From: Nymphaea colorata
Lineage: Eukaryota > Streptophyta > Magnoliopsida > Nymphaeales > Nymphaeaceae
Length of the DNA: 31,385 bases
Reading direction: 5' to 3'
NCBI RefSeq assembly: GCF_008831285.2
Contig: NW_022205015.1
Coordinates: forward strand, 1 to 31,385
Numbering within the stretch: position 1 is the first letter of the stretch; the number at the start of each line of letters is the position of its first letter. A program made the position numbers and the translations under genes. This document shows, piece after piece, positions 22,930-31,385 of the stretch. Below the pieces are notes generated by a model. That model worked only from the letters and a program-made list of their open reading frames with translations. It searched no databases and was not told the origin of the DNA.

Positions 22930-23468
22930 TGTTTGCATCCGAAAATTTCTTTTGGTTCACCCGTGAGAATTTGTTTTGCAAACTAGAAAAGGGGTCCACC
23001 AGCCATTGGAAAAGAAAGTTCGATAATTTTTGTTTGATAAAATAGTAAGAGATATGTTTTAGAAGAAACAATCTTAATTAATGAGTCATTTGATTTGTAA
23101 TAATCATTTAAAGTAAAAAAAATATGTCAATTTTTGAAAGAAGAGTTTTGATAAAATTTTGTAAAAATGCTTTAATGAAATGATCATTTGTAAAGTAAAG
23201 AAAGTTAATAGATATCTTTTGAAACACAAGTTAATCTCAGGTTTTAGCCTAACTCTATTACCATATTATTGAGGATCGATCATGTTTTGCTTTGGTTTCC
23301 TAAAGAAGTGGTTGTGGGTATCCGTGAATCTTATGAATGCATGGTGATTATGAAAGTTAAATGAAAAGAGAAAGAATTCTCTATGCTTGAAAGAAAATTA
23401 GAAAAGTCATTCATACCATAACATGCATATTAAAAAAAAAGTTTTCAAAAATGAGTTGTATGCCATCC
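22930..23468. mobile_element. Fragment resembling the start of the solo LTR family
   Basis: Begins TGTTTGCATCCGAAAATTTC, nearly the same as the first bases of the LTR at 24360 (TGTTTGCATCCCAAAATTTT), and continues with 'ttttggttc'. Beyond about 40 bp the match is patchy ('gaatgcatgg', 'cattc.taccac/taccat'). It is interpreted as the 5' part of a diverged LTR of the same broad family, ending at block B'. The right end lacks the CA terminus, so it is truncated if real. Confidence 0.45.
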
Positions 23469-24359
23469 TAGTGTACTCCGGATGATAAGGATCATGTATT
23501 GCACCTTAATATTGGCCTTGGTAAGTCGAATGATTTTGGGCCAAGCAAAATGTGTGCTTTTTTTGTTTAATATATAAATAGAGAGAGAGAGAGATTAGAA
23601 GAGAGAGTAAAAGGGAGAGAAGTCTAAAAGGAGGGAAGAAAAGGTGGGTGGGGGAGGAGACAAGAACCAGTCCAGTTGACCTCATAATGGCACCCCTAAT
23701 CTCAAAATCAACATTGTTCCTCAATACCATTAGGATAGCACCCTCTAAGAATCAAACTGAAGACATGGCTGTAACATGCTGCCTAACCCAACCATTGTCC
23801 TACCCATCATTTGTTTAAAAGGGGTGGAGAGAGAGAGAAAGAGACGGGGGATTTAAGAAAGAAAAAAGAAAAAAGAGAGATTAAAAGAGAGGTAAAAGAA
23901 AGAGAGAGAAAGAAAGAGATTTAAAAAAAGGGAGAGAGAGAACTGAAGAGAGAGGGAGAGAGAGAAAAGAGAAATTTTAGAGAGAGACATCTAAAGAGAG
24001 AGAAATCAGAGAGAGAGAAAAAATAGGAGAGAGAAATAGAAAGATTAAAAGAGAGATTTTGTGTTTTTAAATTCTCTTTCCTGGATGGAAACAAGGATTA
24101 GCTAGTTTGGAAAATAATTTAAATATTATAACGACTTCATTACATTCGTTGTAGTTCAGAGAGAAACTTAAGCTCATAAAGAAAGAGTCTAAGCAAAGTC
24201 TCCAAAGCCTTTAATTTCAAGAGTTTGAGATGCTTTTGAAACTATCAAAAAAATCTTTGTATTCAAGTGTAAATAGTAAGGAAGACATCCGATGTAATCT
24301 TGGCAATTACGAGAAGCCCCTCCCATCATTAGGTATAAGATGAAGCCTAGATAATGAGG
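23469..24359. repeat. Duplicated block B' (unit 2 copy)
   Basis: Second copy of 2590-3450 in the same orientation, including the GA microsatellite near 23580-23594 and the long purine tract at about 23825-24055. It ends in 'gataatgagg', which is the left flank of the solo LTR. Compared with block B, the purine tract differs mainly in repeat number. Confidence 0.88.
24355..24359. repeat. Left target-site duplication TGAGG
   Basis: TGAGG immediately precedes the LTR start (TG at 24360-24361) and is repeated at 27948-27952 directly after its CA end. Unit 1 has a single 'aatgaggaagaatcg' at the corresponding site near 3460. Confidence 0.9.
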
Positions 24360-26010
24360 TGTTTGCATCCCAAAATTTTCATTGGTTTTGGAGTGCTCCA
24401 GAAAAATGAGGTTTTTGTTTTGAAAGAGGAAAGAAAGGGACTCGCCCGTCGGTACGAGGATCAACCGTTCCCGGTGCCTTTACCGGGGCTAATAAACCCA
24501 AGGCTATGTTTATCATTGATGCATTTCGTTTTAACTTAAACATCTTTTTGATTCTATATGCGGTGTAGAAAATATTGAAAGTTTGAAGTTTCAAACTTTT
24601 GAAAAGGTTCTTAAAGAGTTGCTTGAAAATGTAAAATGTTTTGAGGAAAAAGTGGAACTAGTAAATATCATTTGAAAAGCTTGTGAAATTATTTTGAAAT
24701 CACTTTAGTGTTCTCTTAGGACTTTAAGTAGGTTTGAGATTTTGCTCTAATTTGGTTACCACCTAGCTATAGCTTCATCCCTTCTTGCTTAAGTTCTTTT
24801 GGAGAGATGCTTGTGATCATAAGTGAAATAAAGTGGGTGAGAATGCATGGATGCATTTATCCTATATGATTGAAAGAATGTAAAACATTCCTACCACAAC
24901 ATTCATCTAAAGTCATTCTTACCACAACATACATCTAAGATTTCGTTGTTATAATTATTGTATATAAGAAGGAAAAGTTTTTGAAAAGGGATAGGGATTG
25001 TAGACCATCAAGCATGATTCCAATATTTGGTCATTACTTGGTTTGTGGTCTTAATGAAGTTGGTAAATAGAAAGTTCGTGAGAGAAGAATGTTAAAAAGA
25101 ATACAAGAGATAAAACACTCTTATGAAAAGAAAGAGAGAGAGATAAAGAAAGACATGCATATATGTGTACATACCATCACATATACACATATATGAAAGT
25201 AAGAGAAAAAGATATATTGATTTGAAGAGAAAGAGAGATTTTAGAGGAAAATAAAAATATCATACGTATATATGGGTATGAGAAAGTTTATAAGACAAGA
25301 TATTTGTCTTGAAAAGAGGAATAAATATTTGAAAGAGAGGAAATTGAGCACATGTACATACGTATTCATGTACACATGAAAATTTATAAAATGGAAAGTG
25401 AAAGCATAGAGAGAGAAAGATGGGGGGTCATCATGTTGGCATAGATGTATATAACATGTGTATACATCCATACCTTCACAAGATTAGAAATCAAGGAACA
25501 ACTTAAAATTACCAACTTCAAGTTTTATGTGGGCCGGAGGGGAGCTTGGACTCATGTAAGAGTCTAAGCTAAGTCCCTAAGGCCATGTTAGAAGGTTCCT
25601 TTTGAAAATGTTTTTGAAAATAAGCATAAAATGTTATTATTTAGTTTGTTGTAAGGGATATATTTCTTCCACCGTTGGGTATGAAAGAAAACAAGCAACA
25701 TAACGAGACACTCGTTAGGGTTCCTAATGGGATGATTAAGAAGGAAACTAGTGCAAAATGACATGCAAATGCATATTAACATGTACATTTTCGTGAGGGT
25801 TTATCCCGGATTGGACAAGTCCCAACCTCAAAAATTAATATGAAAATAAAGAGTCCCCAAACCACACTCTCATTCCCACCATACATTCACATATAAGTAA
25901 AAACCAAGCAACTATGCATGGAAAATATATAGACAACATTCAAGGAAGGAAAAAGAGAAAGAGGATGACGGAAAGTGCAAGGTTCAATTAGGAGGGAGGA
26001 CATGATGTAA

Positions 26011-26990
26011 CTATGAAATGATATGTCACCTCATCTTCTCATGTTGCCGGTGCACTTGAGTATTATAGCCTCTTGGCTCTAAAATAGAGATTGAGAGCTA
26101 TCACCTTTGGCCATGGGGAAATAGAGAATAGAGGAAAATAAGAGAAAGCAAAAGAACAACAAGAATGTATTAATGAAAATAAAGAACATGATTAAAATGA
26201 AAGATCATCTCATTTTTCCATGCTCCCAGTGCACTTGAGCATAGCTACTTGTCTCTAAAAAGAGATTGAGTGCTACCTCCTTTAGCCATAGGGAGATGAA
26301 GATGAAGAGAAAATGTAGAAAGAAAAACAATGCCATATTTAATAAAAGAGAAAGCATGATTCAATCATGAAATGAAAGATCATCTCATCCTTCCATGCTC
26401 CCAATGCACTTGAACATAGTCTCTTGTCTCTAAAAAGAGATTGAGTGCTATCTCCTTTGGCTATGGGAGAGGAGGAAGAGAGAAAAGAAAATAACAAGAA
26501 CAAGGCTATATTGAAGAAAGGAAATAACAATAACAACAAGAATATATTCATGAAGGAAAGAACAACAACAACAAGAATATATTCATGAAGGAAAGAACAA
26601 CAACAACAAGAATACTTGAAAGAGCATGATTTAATCATAAAATAAAATATCATCTCATCTTCTCATGCTCCCGGTGCACTTGAGCATAGTCTCTTGTCTC
26701 TAAAAAGAGGTTGAGTGCTATCTCCTTTGGCCATGGGGAGATGAAGATGAGAAGAGAAAATGAAAACAATCAACAAGACTATGTTCAAGAAAAAGGAATA
26801 GCATAATAATAAGAACATATTAATGAAAATAACAACAACAACAAGAATGCTTTAAAGAACATGATTTAATCATAAAATAAAATATCATCTCATCTTTTCA
26901 TGCTCCCGGTGCACTTGAGCATAGCCTCTTGTCTCTAAAAAGAGGTTGAGTGCTCTCTCTTTTGGCCATAGGGAGATAAAGATGAGAGAA
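26011..26990. repeat. Five dispersed copies of a ~110-bp repeat inside the solo LTR
   Basis: Copies begin near 26011, 26197, 26368, 26640 and 26878. Each reads 'catctcat', 'catgctccc.gtgcacttga', 'cttgtctctaaaaagag.ttgag' and then '.ttggccat.gggagat'. Spacers are A/G-rich, with 'aacaacaacaagaat' runs that differ in length, giving spacings of about 186, 171, 272 and 238 bp. The core contains the short inverted pair 'tctct...aagaga'. Function unknown; placement in the presumed U3 suggests promoter-type repeats. Confidence 0.8.
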
Positions 26991-27256
26991 AAAAAAAAGA
27001 AATGGAGGGATGATGATTACATACCTCTAATGAGAAATGACCTAAGGAAGATAAACACCTTCACTTGAAAATCCCCTTTGAGTGAAGCTCCAAGATGATG
27101 CCTCCAAGAGGGTTGTAGCTTGCTCTAAGTTGGAGAGGGAAATGGAGAGAGGGAGAGGGAGAGAGAGAGAGCTCAAGAGAAACTCTAAGTCTTCAAGTGA
27201 TAATACACTAGAGTTTCTCCCAAGGGCCAGTCTTACCCAAGAGGGGGGAAATGAGT

Positions 27257-27264
27257 GGTATTTA
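27257..27264 (+). promoter_or_regulatory. Candidate LTR TATA box
   Basis: 'tatttata' follows a GA-rich tract (27126-27172) and precedes the 72-bp tandem array by about 50 bp. It is the best candidate for the U3 promoter of the LTR and would put transcript start near 27290, leaving roughly 650 bp of R-U5. Weak evidence on its own. Confidence 0.35.
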
Positions 27265-27310
27265 TAGAAGATTTTGGAGCCAAAACCCTAAATTTGAATT
27301 TTTTGACATA

Positions 27311-27804
27311 AAAAGACTAAAATCACTCTCTAAAAGGAGATTTTTTGGTCAAAAGGAAGGACAAATGGGTCTTGTCCACCCAAAAAGACTAAAATTACCC
27401 TCCAAAAGGAGGTTTTTGGTCAAAAGGAAGGGTAAATGGGTCTTGTCTACCCAAAAAGACTAAAAGCACCCTCTAAAAGGAGATTTTTTTGTCAAAAGGA
27501 ACGGTAAATTGGTCTTGTCCACCCAAAAAGACTAAAATCACCCACTAAAAGAAGATTTTTTTGTCAAAAGGAATGGTAAATTTGTCTTGTCCACCCAAAA
27601 AGACTAAAATCACCCTCTAAAAGAAGATTTTTTGGTCAAAAGGAGGGGTAAGTTGGTCTTGTCCACCCAAAAAGACTAAAATCACCCTCTAAAAGCAGAT
27701 TTTTTTGTCAAAAGGAGGGGCAAATTGGTCTTGTCCACCCAAAAAGACTAAAATCACCCTCTAAAAGGATATTTTTTGGTCAAAAGGAGGGGCAAATGGG
27801 TCTT
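27311..27804. repeat. 72-bp tandem array, seven units, inside the solo LTR
   Basis: Units start near 27311, 27383, 27454, 27526, 27598, 27670 and 27742. The consensus runs 'aaaagactaaaatcaccctc', 'taaaaggagattttttggtc', 'aaaaggaggggcaaatgggt', 'cttgtccaccca'. The period is a multiple of three, so one frame stays open for the first units, but the array also contains stops and sits in an LTR, so coding is unlikely. Units differ from each other at a few bases, with no obvious gradient. Confidence 0.9.
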
Positions 27805-27947
27805 AAATGATAGATTTGGATCTGAACTTGGGTTTTGGATCTAATTTGGATATGGAAGTTGTATTTTGGATTTAATTTGGATCTAAATTTGAGTTTCGTG
27901 CTTGGATAAAACACCATTATCTTTTAGAAAAATTTGGGGTGATTACA

Positions 27948-29404
27948 TGAGGAAGAATCGTTTGCTCTAGAAGAAGTAGATGAAGGAAGCTCCTCCCCTG
28001 ATCCTCTTGTACTCAAATCCCGTCGAAGGAGCATTTCTGAAGGAAAATCACTCTTTTGGGATTGCTAATATAATGACAAATAAATGGTTTATCAAGGGAA
28101 GAAGGATACAAAGGTGGCTAAAGTAGTGGTCTAAAACTAATAGTAAGGTATGTATTAATCTTGAATCTGACCAGATAAAAGGTATCGATCTTGAATATGA
28201 CTCCTCCCTTGATAATGAATGAGCTTGTAAGCTTTTGTTGGCCACACTTCAATAAAAGTCTTACAATAAAAAAGAAAGTTTATGGATTTTTGATGAATGA
28301 AAAAGCTATGTGATAGCTTCAATAGGATTTTTGGCGCAGCTTTCTTGATGTGGTTTAGTACCAAAGACTAAACAATTTGTTAATGAGAAAAAGAAAAAAA
28401 AAATTGCAGTAACACATGATTGTTAAAGGATTAGATTCAAATAAAATCACATGTTACCATCTCAAATTTATCAGATATTCATAATTCCAATTCGAATTTG
28501 GATTTAAATATGAAGGAAGAAAAATCCTTGCCGTATCCACATTCAAATTTGATTTAAATTCACAATTCAAACTTGATTTTAGATTTACATCCACACCTGA
28601 ATCCAACTTTAAAATACAAGAGCCAAAACCACATTACGATATGTTAAGAATGTACAGATATTCAAAACGTATAAATTGGGTATATGATAATTCATTTGAA
28701 ATTGAATTCGAAAGGAAACCTGAATCGGAATATGATGGGATATTTAGTTAAAACTGAAGCCGAATTCGAATCCAATCAAAAGTCATTTCTTAAATATAAA
28801 GCCCATTCAATTTTTTTAATTAAAGTGTCACTTTTTTCCTTTTTCATATCAACTAACTTTTTCAGAGTAGTGATTATGCGTTCAAATTCATTACTTCAAA
28901 ATAGATGTGAATACATACATGTGGTTGCTTCTAGAGAATTCTTACTACAACAAAAATACAAAAAATCAATAATTAGTTATTACAGTTTTAACAAATTGTC
29001 ATATGAATGATTATGTTATGATTTGAAGAGAAACAAATAAACTGATATGAGATGTTGCACCAATCCAGATAGATGAATTCTTCTGAACAAATACTGCACC
29101 CATTAACACGAAGCTAAGCAGAGATATATAGTGGAGAATGATCAGGCCAACCTCCAAATAACTGAAGCATCCAACCACCACCTTTGACATTTCATAATGA
29201 AAAAATGAATGCAAAAGATCAAAAATGAAGTGGCTGAACTTGGCAATGGTAAAGAAACAAAAATATTTGTTGACAAGTTTTCGAATGCTCCAGCTTCTGA
29301 CACATGCAGTGCATTGGGCAATCACCTCCCCTACCTCAAAAAAAAAAGAAAAAAAGAAGCAAAAAGAGAAAGTTGGGTTGGGGAGAGGAGGATGAGGAGT
29401 CATT
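27948..29404. repeat. Duplicated block C' (unit 2 copy)
   Basis: Second copy of 3450-4907, same orientation, from the right TGAGG duplication (27948-27952) to 'gtcattg' at 29404. From there it is joined directly to NLR coding sequence that in unit 1 starts only at 7303, showing a deletion of the interval equivalent to 4908-7302. Confidence 0.9.
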
Positions 29405-31385
29405 GAACTAGAGTTTGAGCTCAAGGATGTTGTTTATGATGCCGAAGACATCATCGAAGGATATTGAAGCAAAATTGAGGCCAGCAAGAGGGATCAGGTA
29501 CGGAGATGGTCTTTACAGCGCTCTCTTCCTATTACAAAGATGTTTCTTTTCGTTACCAACTTGGTAACAAAATGAAGAAAATCAATGAAAGGCTTGATAA
29601 AATAAAGAAAGATTGGGACATGGTGGATAGGCTCAAAACAACACCAAAAGGGTGTGGTAAGGACCCTGTTCAATGTGAACATGTCAACCCCAAAGAGGCA
29701 ACTGATCACATAGGTATACAACTGCCCATAGGCAGGGAGAATGATAAAAAGGTGTTAGTAGAAATGCTCTCCTCGAATGACTTTTGTAGTAAGACTGAGA
29801 AGGGTGGTGCTTCTATTATCTCCATTGTTGGAAAGGGAGTGATCGGTAAAATGATGACTCTTGCAAACATGGTATTTAATGAAGTTGAACAACAGTTCAT
29901 GGAACGCAGGTGGTGGGTTTGTGTTTCGGAAAGGCCAAACCATAAGGATTTGGTGCGGCAGACGCTAAGGGAAGTGTGCAAGAGTTCTACAGAAAACACT
30001 AATTGTTCCTTGACTGACTTATGCACACAATTACTGAACGAGCTCTCAAAGGAAAAAAATTTGTTGGTCCTAGGTGATGTATGAGAAGTAAAATGGTGGG
30101 ACAAAGAGATAGGGGGAACATTGATGGCGGGTGCAATCTGGAGAAAAATTTTGATTACCAGTAGAAAGAAATATGTGTCGGAGGGGATGGGTGCTTTTTA
30201 TATGCATGAATTTCAAGAATTTAGTTTCCACCAAAGTTGGTACTCGTTTGTGAAGGAGGTTTTAAGAGAAGGCCAAACAGAAGAAGATTCGGTGATGCAT
30301 AAGATCAGATTTGTTGGAGAGGGAATAGTAAAGAAGTGTGGTGGGTTGCCACTTGTGATTAAGATGGTGGGGTCCATGATGCGCACCAAGAAAATGAGTA
30401 GAGAGGACTGGAAGACTCCTGAAGCCTCATCATCGTCCACTGAAATGGGTGGCGGTATTCTTCTAGTCTCATGCTGAGCTACGATGACTTGCCATATTAT
30501 TTGAAGAGTTGTTTTGTGTATTGCTGCATTTATCCAAAGGATTATGAGATTGAAAGGGAGACATTGGCCATGCAATGGGTGGCACACGGATTGATTGAGG
30601 AAGGCATAGATGTTGAAGCGACAGCGACCCAATAAAATGAAGATTTGACAAGGCAGTGTTTGATTGAAGAAATTGATTTGAAGAACTTCAAATTGCGTCA
30701 CATTTTGCATGACCTTGCCTTATATATAGGTGGAAGGGAATATGGCAATGCCTCTACTTGCTGTACATGATGCAGAGGCACACAAGCATAATACCTTGGA
30801 AACAGCAAATAAGGTGTGCACATTGTTGGCTGTTTCCAATTCTTACTTGCAGGTTTATATTGAACACTTGACCAATTTCAAGTGGTTGAGGGTGTTGTCA
30901 TTGAGGGGATGCGAAATGGATGAGCTGCCAAAGGCCATTGAATATCTTTCACTTGTAAAATATCTTGGGCTGAAATGGACATCAGAATTGAAATTTATAG
31001 TGGAAGGCTTGGGGAAGCTTACCAATTTACGGATGACAAAGGGGACTCAAGGGTTGGAGGGGACAAGAAAAGCAATTGATTGTGCAAGAAATGCACAATT
31101 GCTTAAGGAGAAGCATGGCATAATTAGTTTGGAATTCTACTGGAGGTGTTTCTGAACAGAGTAATGATGAACAGGGTGGGGCTTCTGAACAGAGTGGTGC
31201 GGTGGAGGCATTGGAACCTCCAATAAGGGAAAGATGCCAGCTTGGCATTTGAATACTGAGTATACCAAGCTACATTCACTAAAGCCAGAAAGATGCCATT
31301 TTTGAGAAAAACTAATAAGCATTACCCCGTTGAAAGTACTAAATGTCATCAATTGCCCAGCACTATGTGAAATAGCTAGCATGCC
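29405..31385 (+). pseudogene. CC-NB-ARC-LRR disease-resistance pseudogene, copy 2, 5'-truncated
   Basis: Starts abruptly inside the Rx-type N-domain (ELEFELKDVVYDAEDIIEGY, with a TGA after it). It continues with KINERLDKIKKDWDMV, a P-loop GKGVIGKMMTLA (extra residue, Thr after Lys lost), RNBS-A FMERRWWVCVSE, and kinase-2 LLVLGDV followed by TGA where copy 1 has TGG (30082-30084). RNBS-B KILITSRK, RNBS-C FSFHQSWYSF and GLPL (KKCGGLPLVIKMVGSMM, 30330-30380) follow. A frameshift near 30465 leads to RNBS-D (YLKSCFVYCCIYPKDYEI), a stop at 30633-30635, and ILHDLA in place of MHD. LRRs follow (FKWLRVLSLRGCEMDELP, 30880-30933), and VLNVINCPALCEIASM lies at the window edge. It is beyond repair by any one lesion, and the 3' end lies outside the window. 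Known role of the family: pathogen sensing in the cytoplasm. Confidence 0.92.

Larger units (their letters stand above)
24360..27947 (+). mobile_element. Solo LTR, 3,588 bp, inserted between B' and C'
   Basis: Starts TGTTTGCATCC and ends GGGGTGATTACA, so it has the TG...CA ends of an LTR. The two ends also form an imperfect inverted repeat (about 16 of 21 positions), as in LTRs of some Ty3/gypsy lineages with TGTAA.ACCCC ends. A 5-bp duplication, TGAGG, flanks it, and the empty site survives in unit 1. There is no gag/pol similarity, no primer-binding site, and no second copy of the first bases at its 3' part, so it is a single LTR left by LTR-LTR recombination. Orientation is inferred from a TATA-like site near 27257. 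Inside are GA/CAT-rich stretches (25120-25400), a dispersed five-copy repeat and a 72-bp tandem array. A short DNA transposon with inverted ends is the less likely alternative. Confidence 0.8.

Noticed and set aside
26339-26653. 104-residue Leu/Phe-rich minus-strand open frame, membrane-like
   Set aside because: It is the reverse reading of 'aacaacaacaag' spacers inside the LTR repeat array; hydrophobicity comes from simple sequence.
27251-27463. Open frame with a 24-residue period, a possible repeat protein
   Set aside because: The period is explained by the 72-bp DNA array in the LTR; the frame closes within the array and has no start context or family similarity.
27311-27804. CRISPR-like array
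   Set aside because: Units are contiguous with no unique spacers, and the context is a plant genome.
24360-27947. DNA transposon with terminal inverted repeats instead of a solo LTR
   Set aside because: The inverted ends are imperfect and start TG / end CA with a 5-bp duplication; no transposase fragment; promoter-like repeats fit an LTR better. Kept as an alternative only.
29011-29424. 137-residue minus-strand open frame in block C'
   Set aside because: Phe/Ser-rich translation of an A-rich plus strand, not kept open in the block C copy and crossing the deletion junction at 29404.
30213-30710. 165-residue minus-strand open frame
   Set aside because: Antisense shadow of the NLR copy 2 ARC2 region, whose plus-strand motifs (GLPL, RNBS-D) are unmistakable.

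Overview
This window looks like repeat-rich nuclear DNA from a flowering plant. The signs are remnants of Ty3/gypsy, Ty1/copia and LINE retrotransposons, hAT-type non-autonomous elements, two NB-ARC/LRR disease-resistance genes of the coiled-coil class, and a seven-exon terpene synthase with GT-AG introns. The species cannot be read from the sequence. No gene in the window appears intact: every recognisable coding region is broken by frameshifts, stops, truncation or the window edge.

Layout. 1-1271 (+): Ty3/gypsy pol remnant. 1290-8214: 'unit 1', made of three non-coding blocks A, B and C, a 772-bp hAT-like element (4931-5702) with a near-perfect 8-bp target duplication, and a truncated NLR pseudogene. 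8215-9489: AT-rich, no gene seen. 9490-11600 (-): decayed LINE. 11601-13476 (-): truncated Ty1/copia gag-protease-integrase remnant with a probable leader to about 13840. 13998-16490 (-): plastid-type terpene synthase pseudogene whose seven exons can all be traced, followed upstream by tandemly repeated promoter DNA (16580-17560). 17978-18351: possible small hAT-like element. 19086-31385: 'unit 2', a second copy of A, B, C and NLR in the same order and orientation as unit 1.

The main structural story is this colinear duplication. Unit 1 is A(1290-2582)-B(2590-3450)-C(3450-4907)-hAT/NLR 5' part-NLR. Unit 2 is A'(19086-20513)-2.95 kb of extra DNA-B'(23469-24359)-3,588-bp solo LTR(24360-27947)-C'(27948-29404)-NLR'(29405 to the end). 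The LTR is cleanly dated after the duplication: it is bounded by the 5-bp duplication TGAGG, and unit 1 still holds the unoccupied target. Unit 2 has lost the interval equivalent to 4908-7302, including the start of the NLR. Unit 1 lost the NLR 3' half at 8214. The two NLR copies are therefore complementary fragments of one ancestral gene.

The terpene synthase sits between the two units. Its splice sites are preserved, but both metal-binding motifs are ruined. It carries in-frame stops and seven apparent single-base deletions, so it is read as a pseudogene, with the caveat that some frameshifts could be assembly errors.
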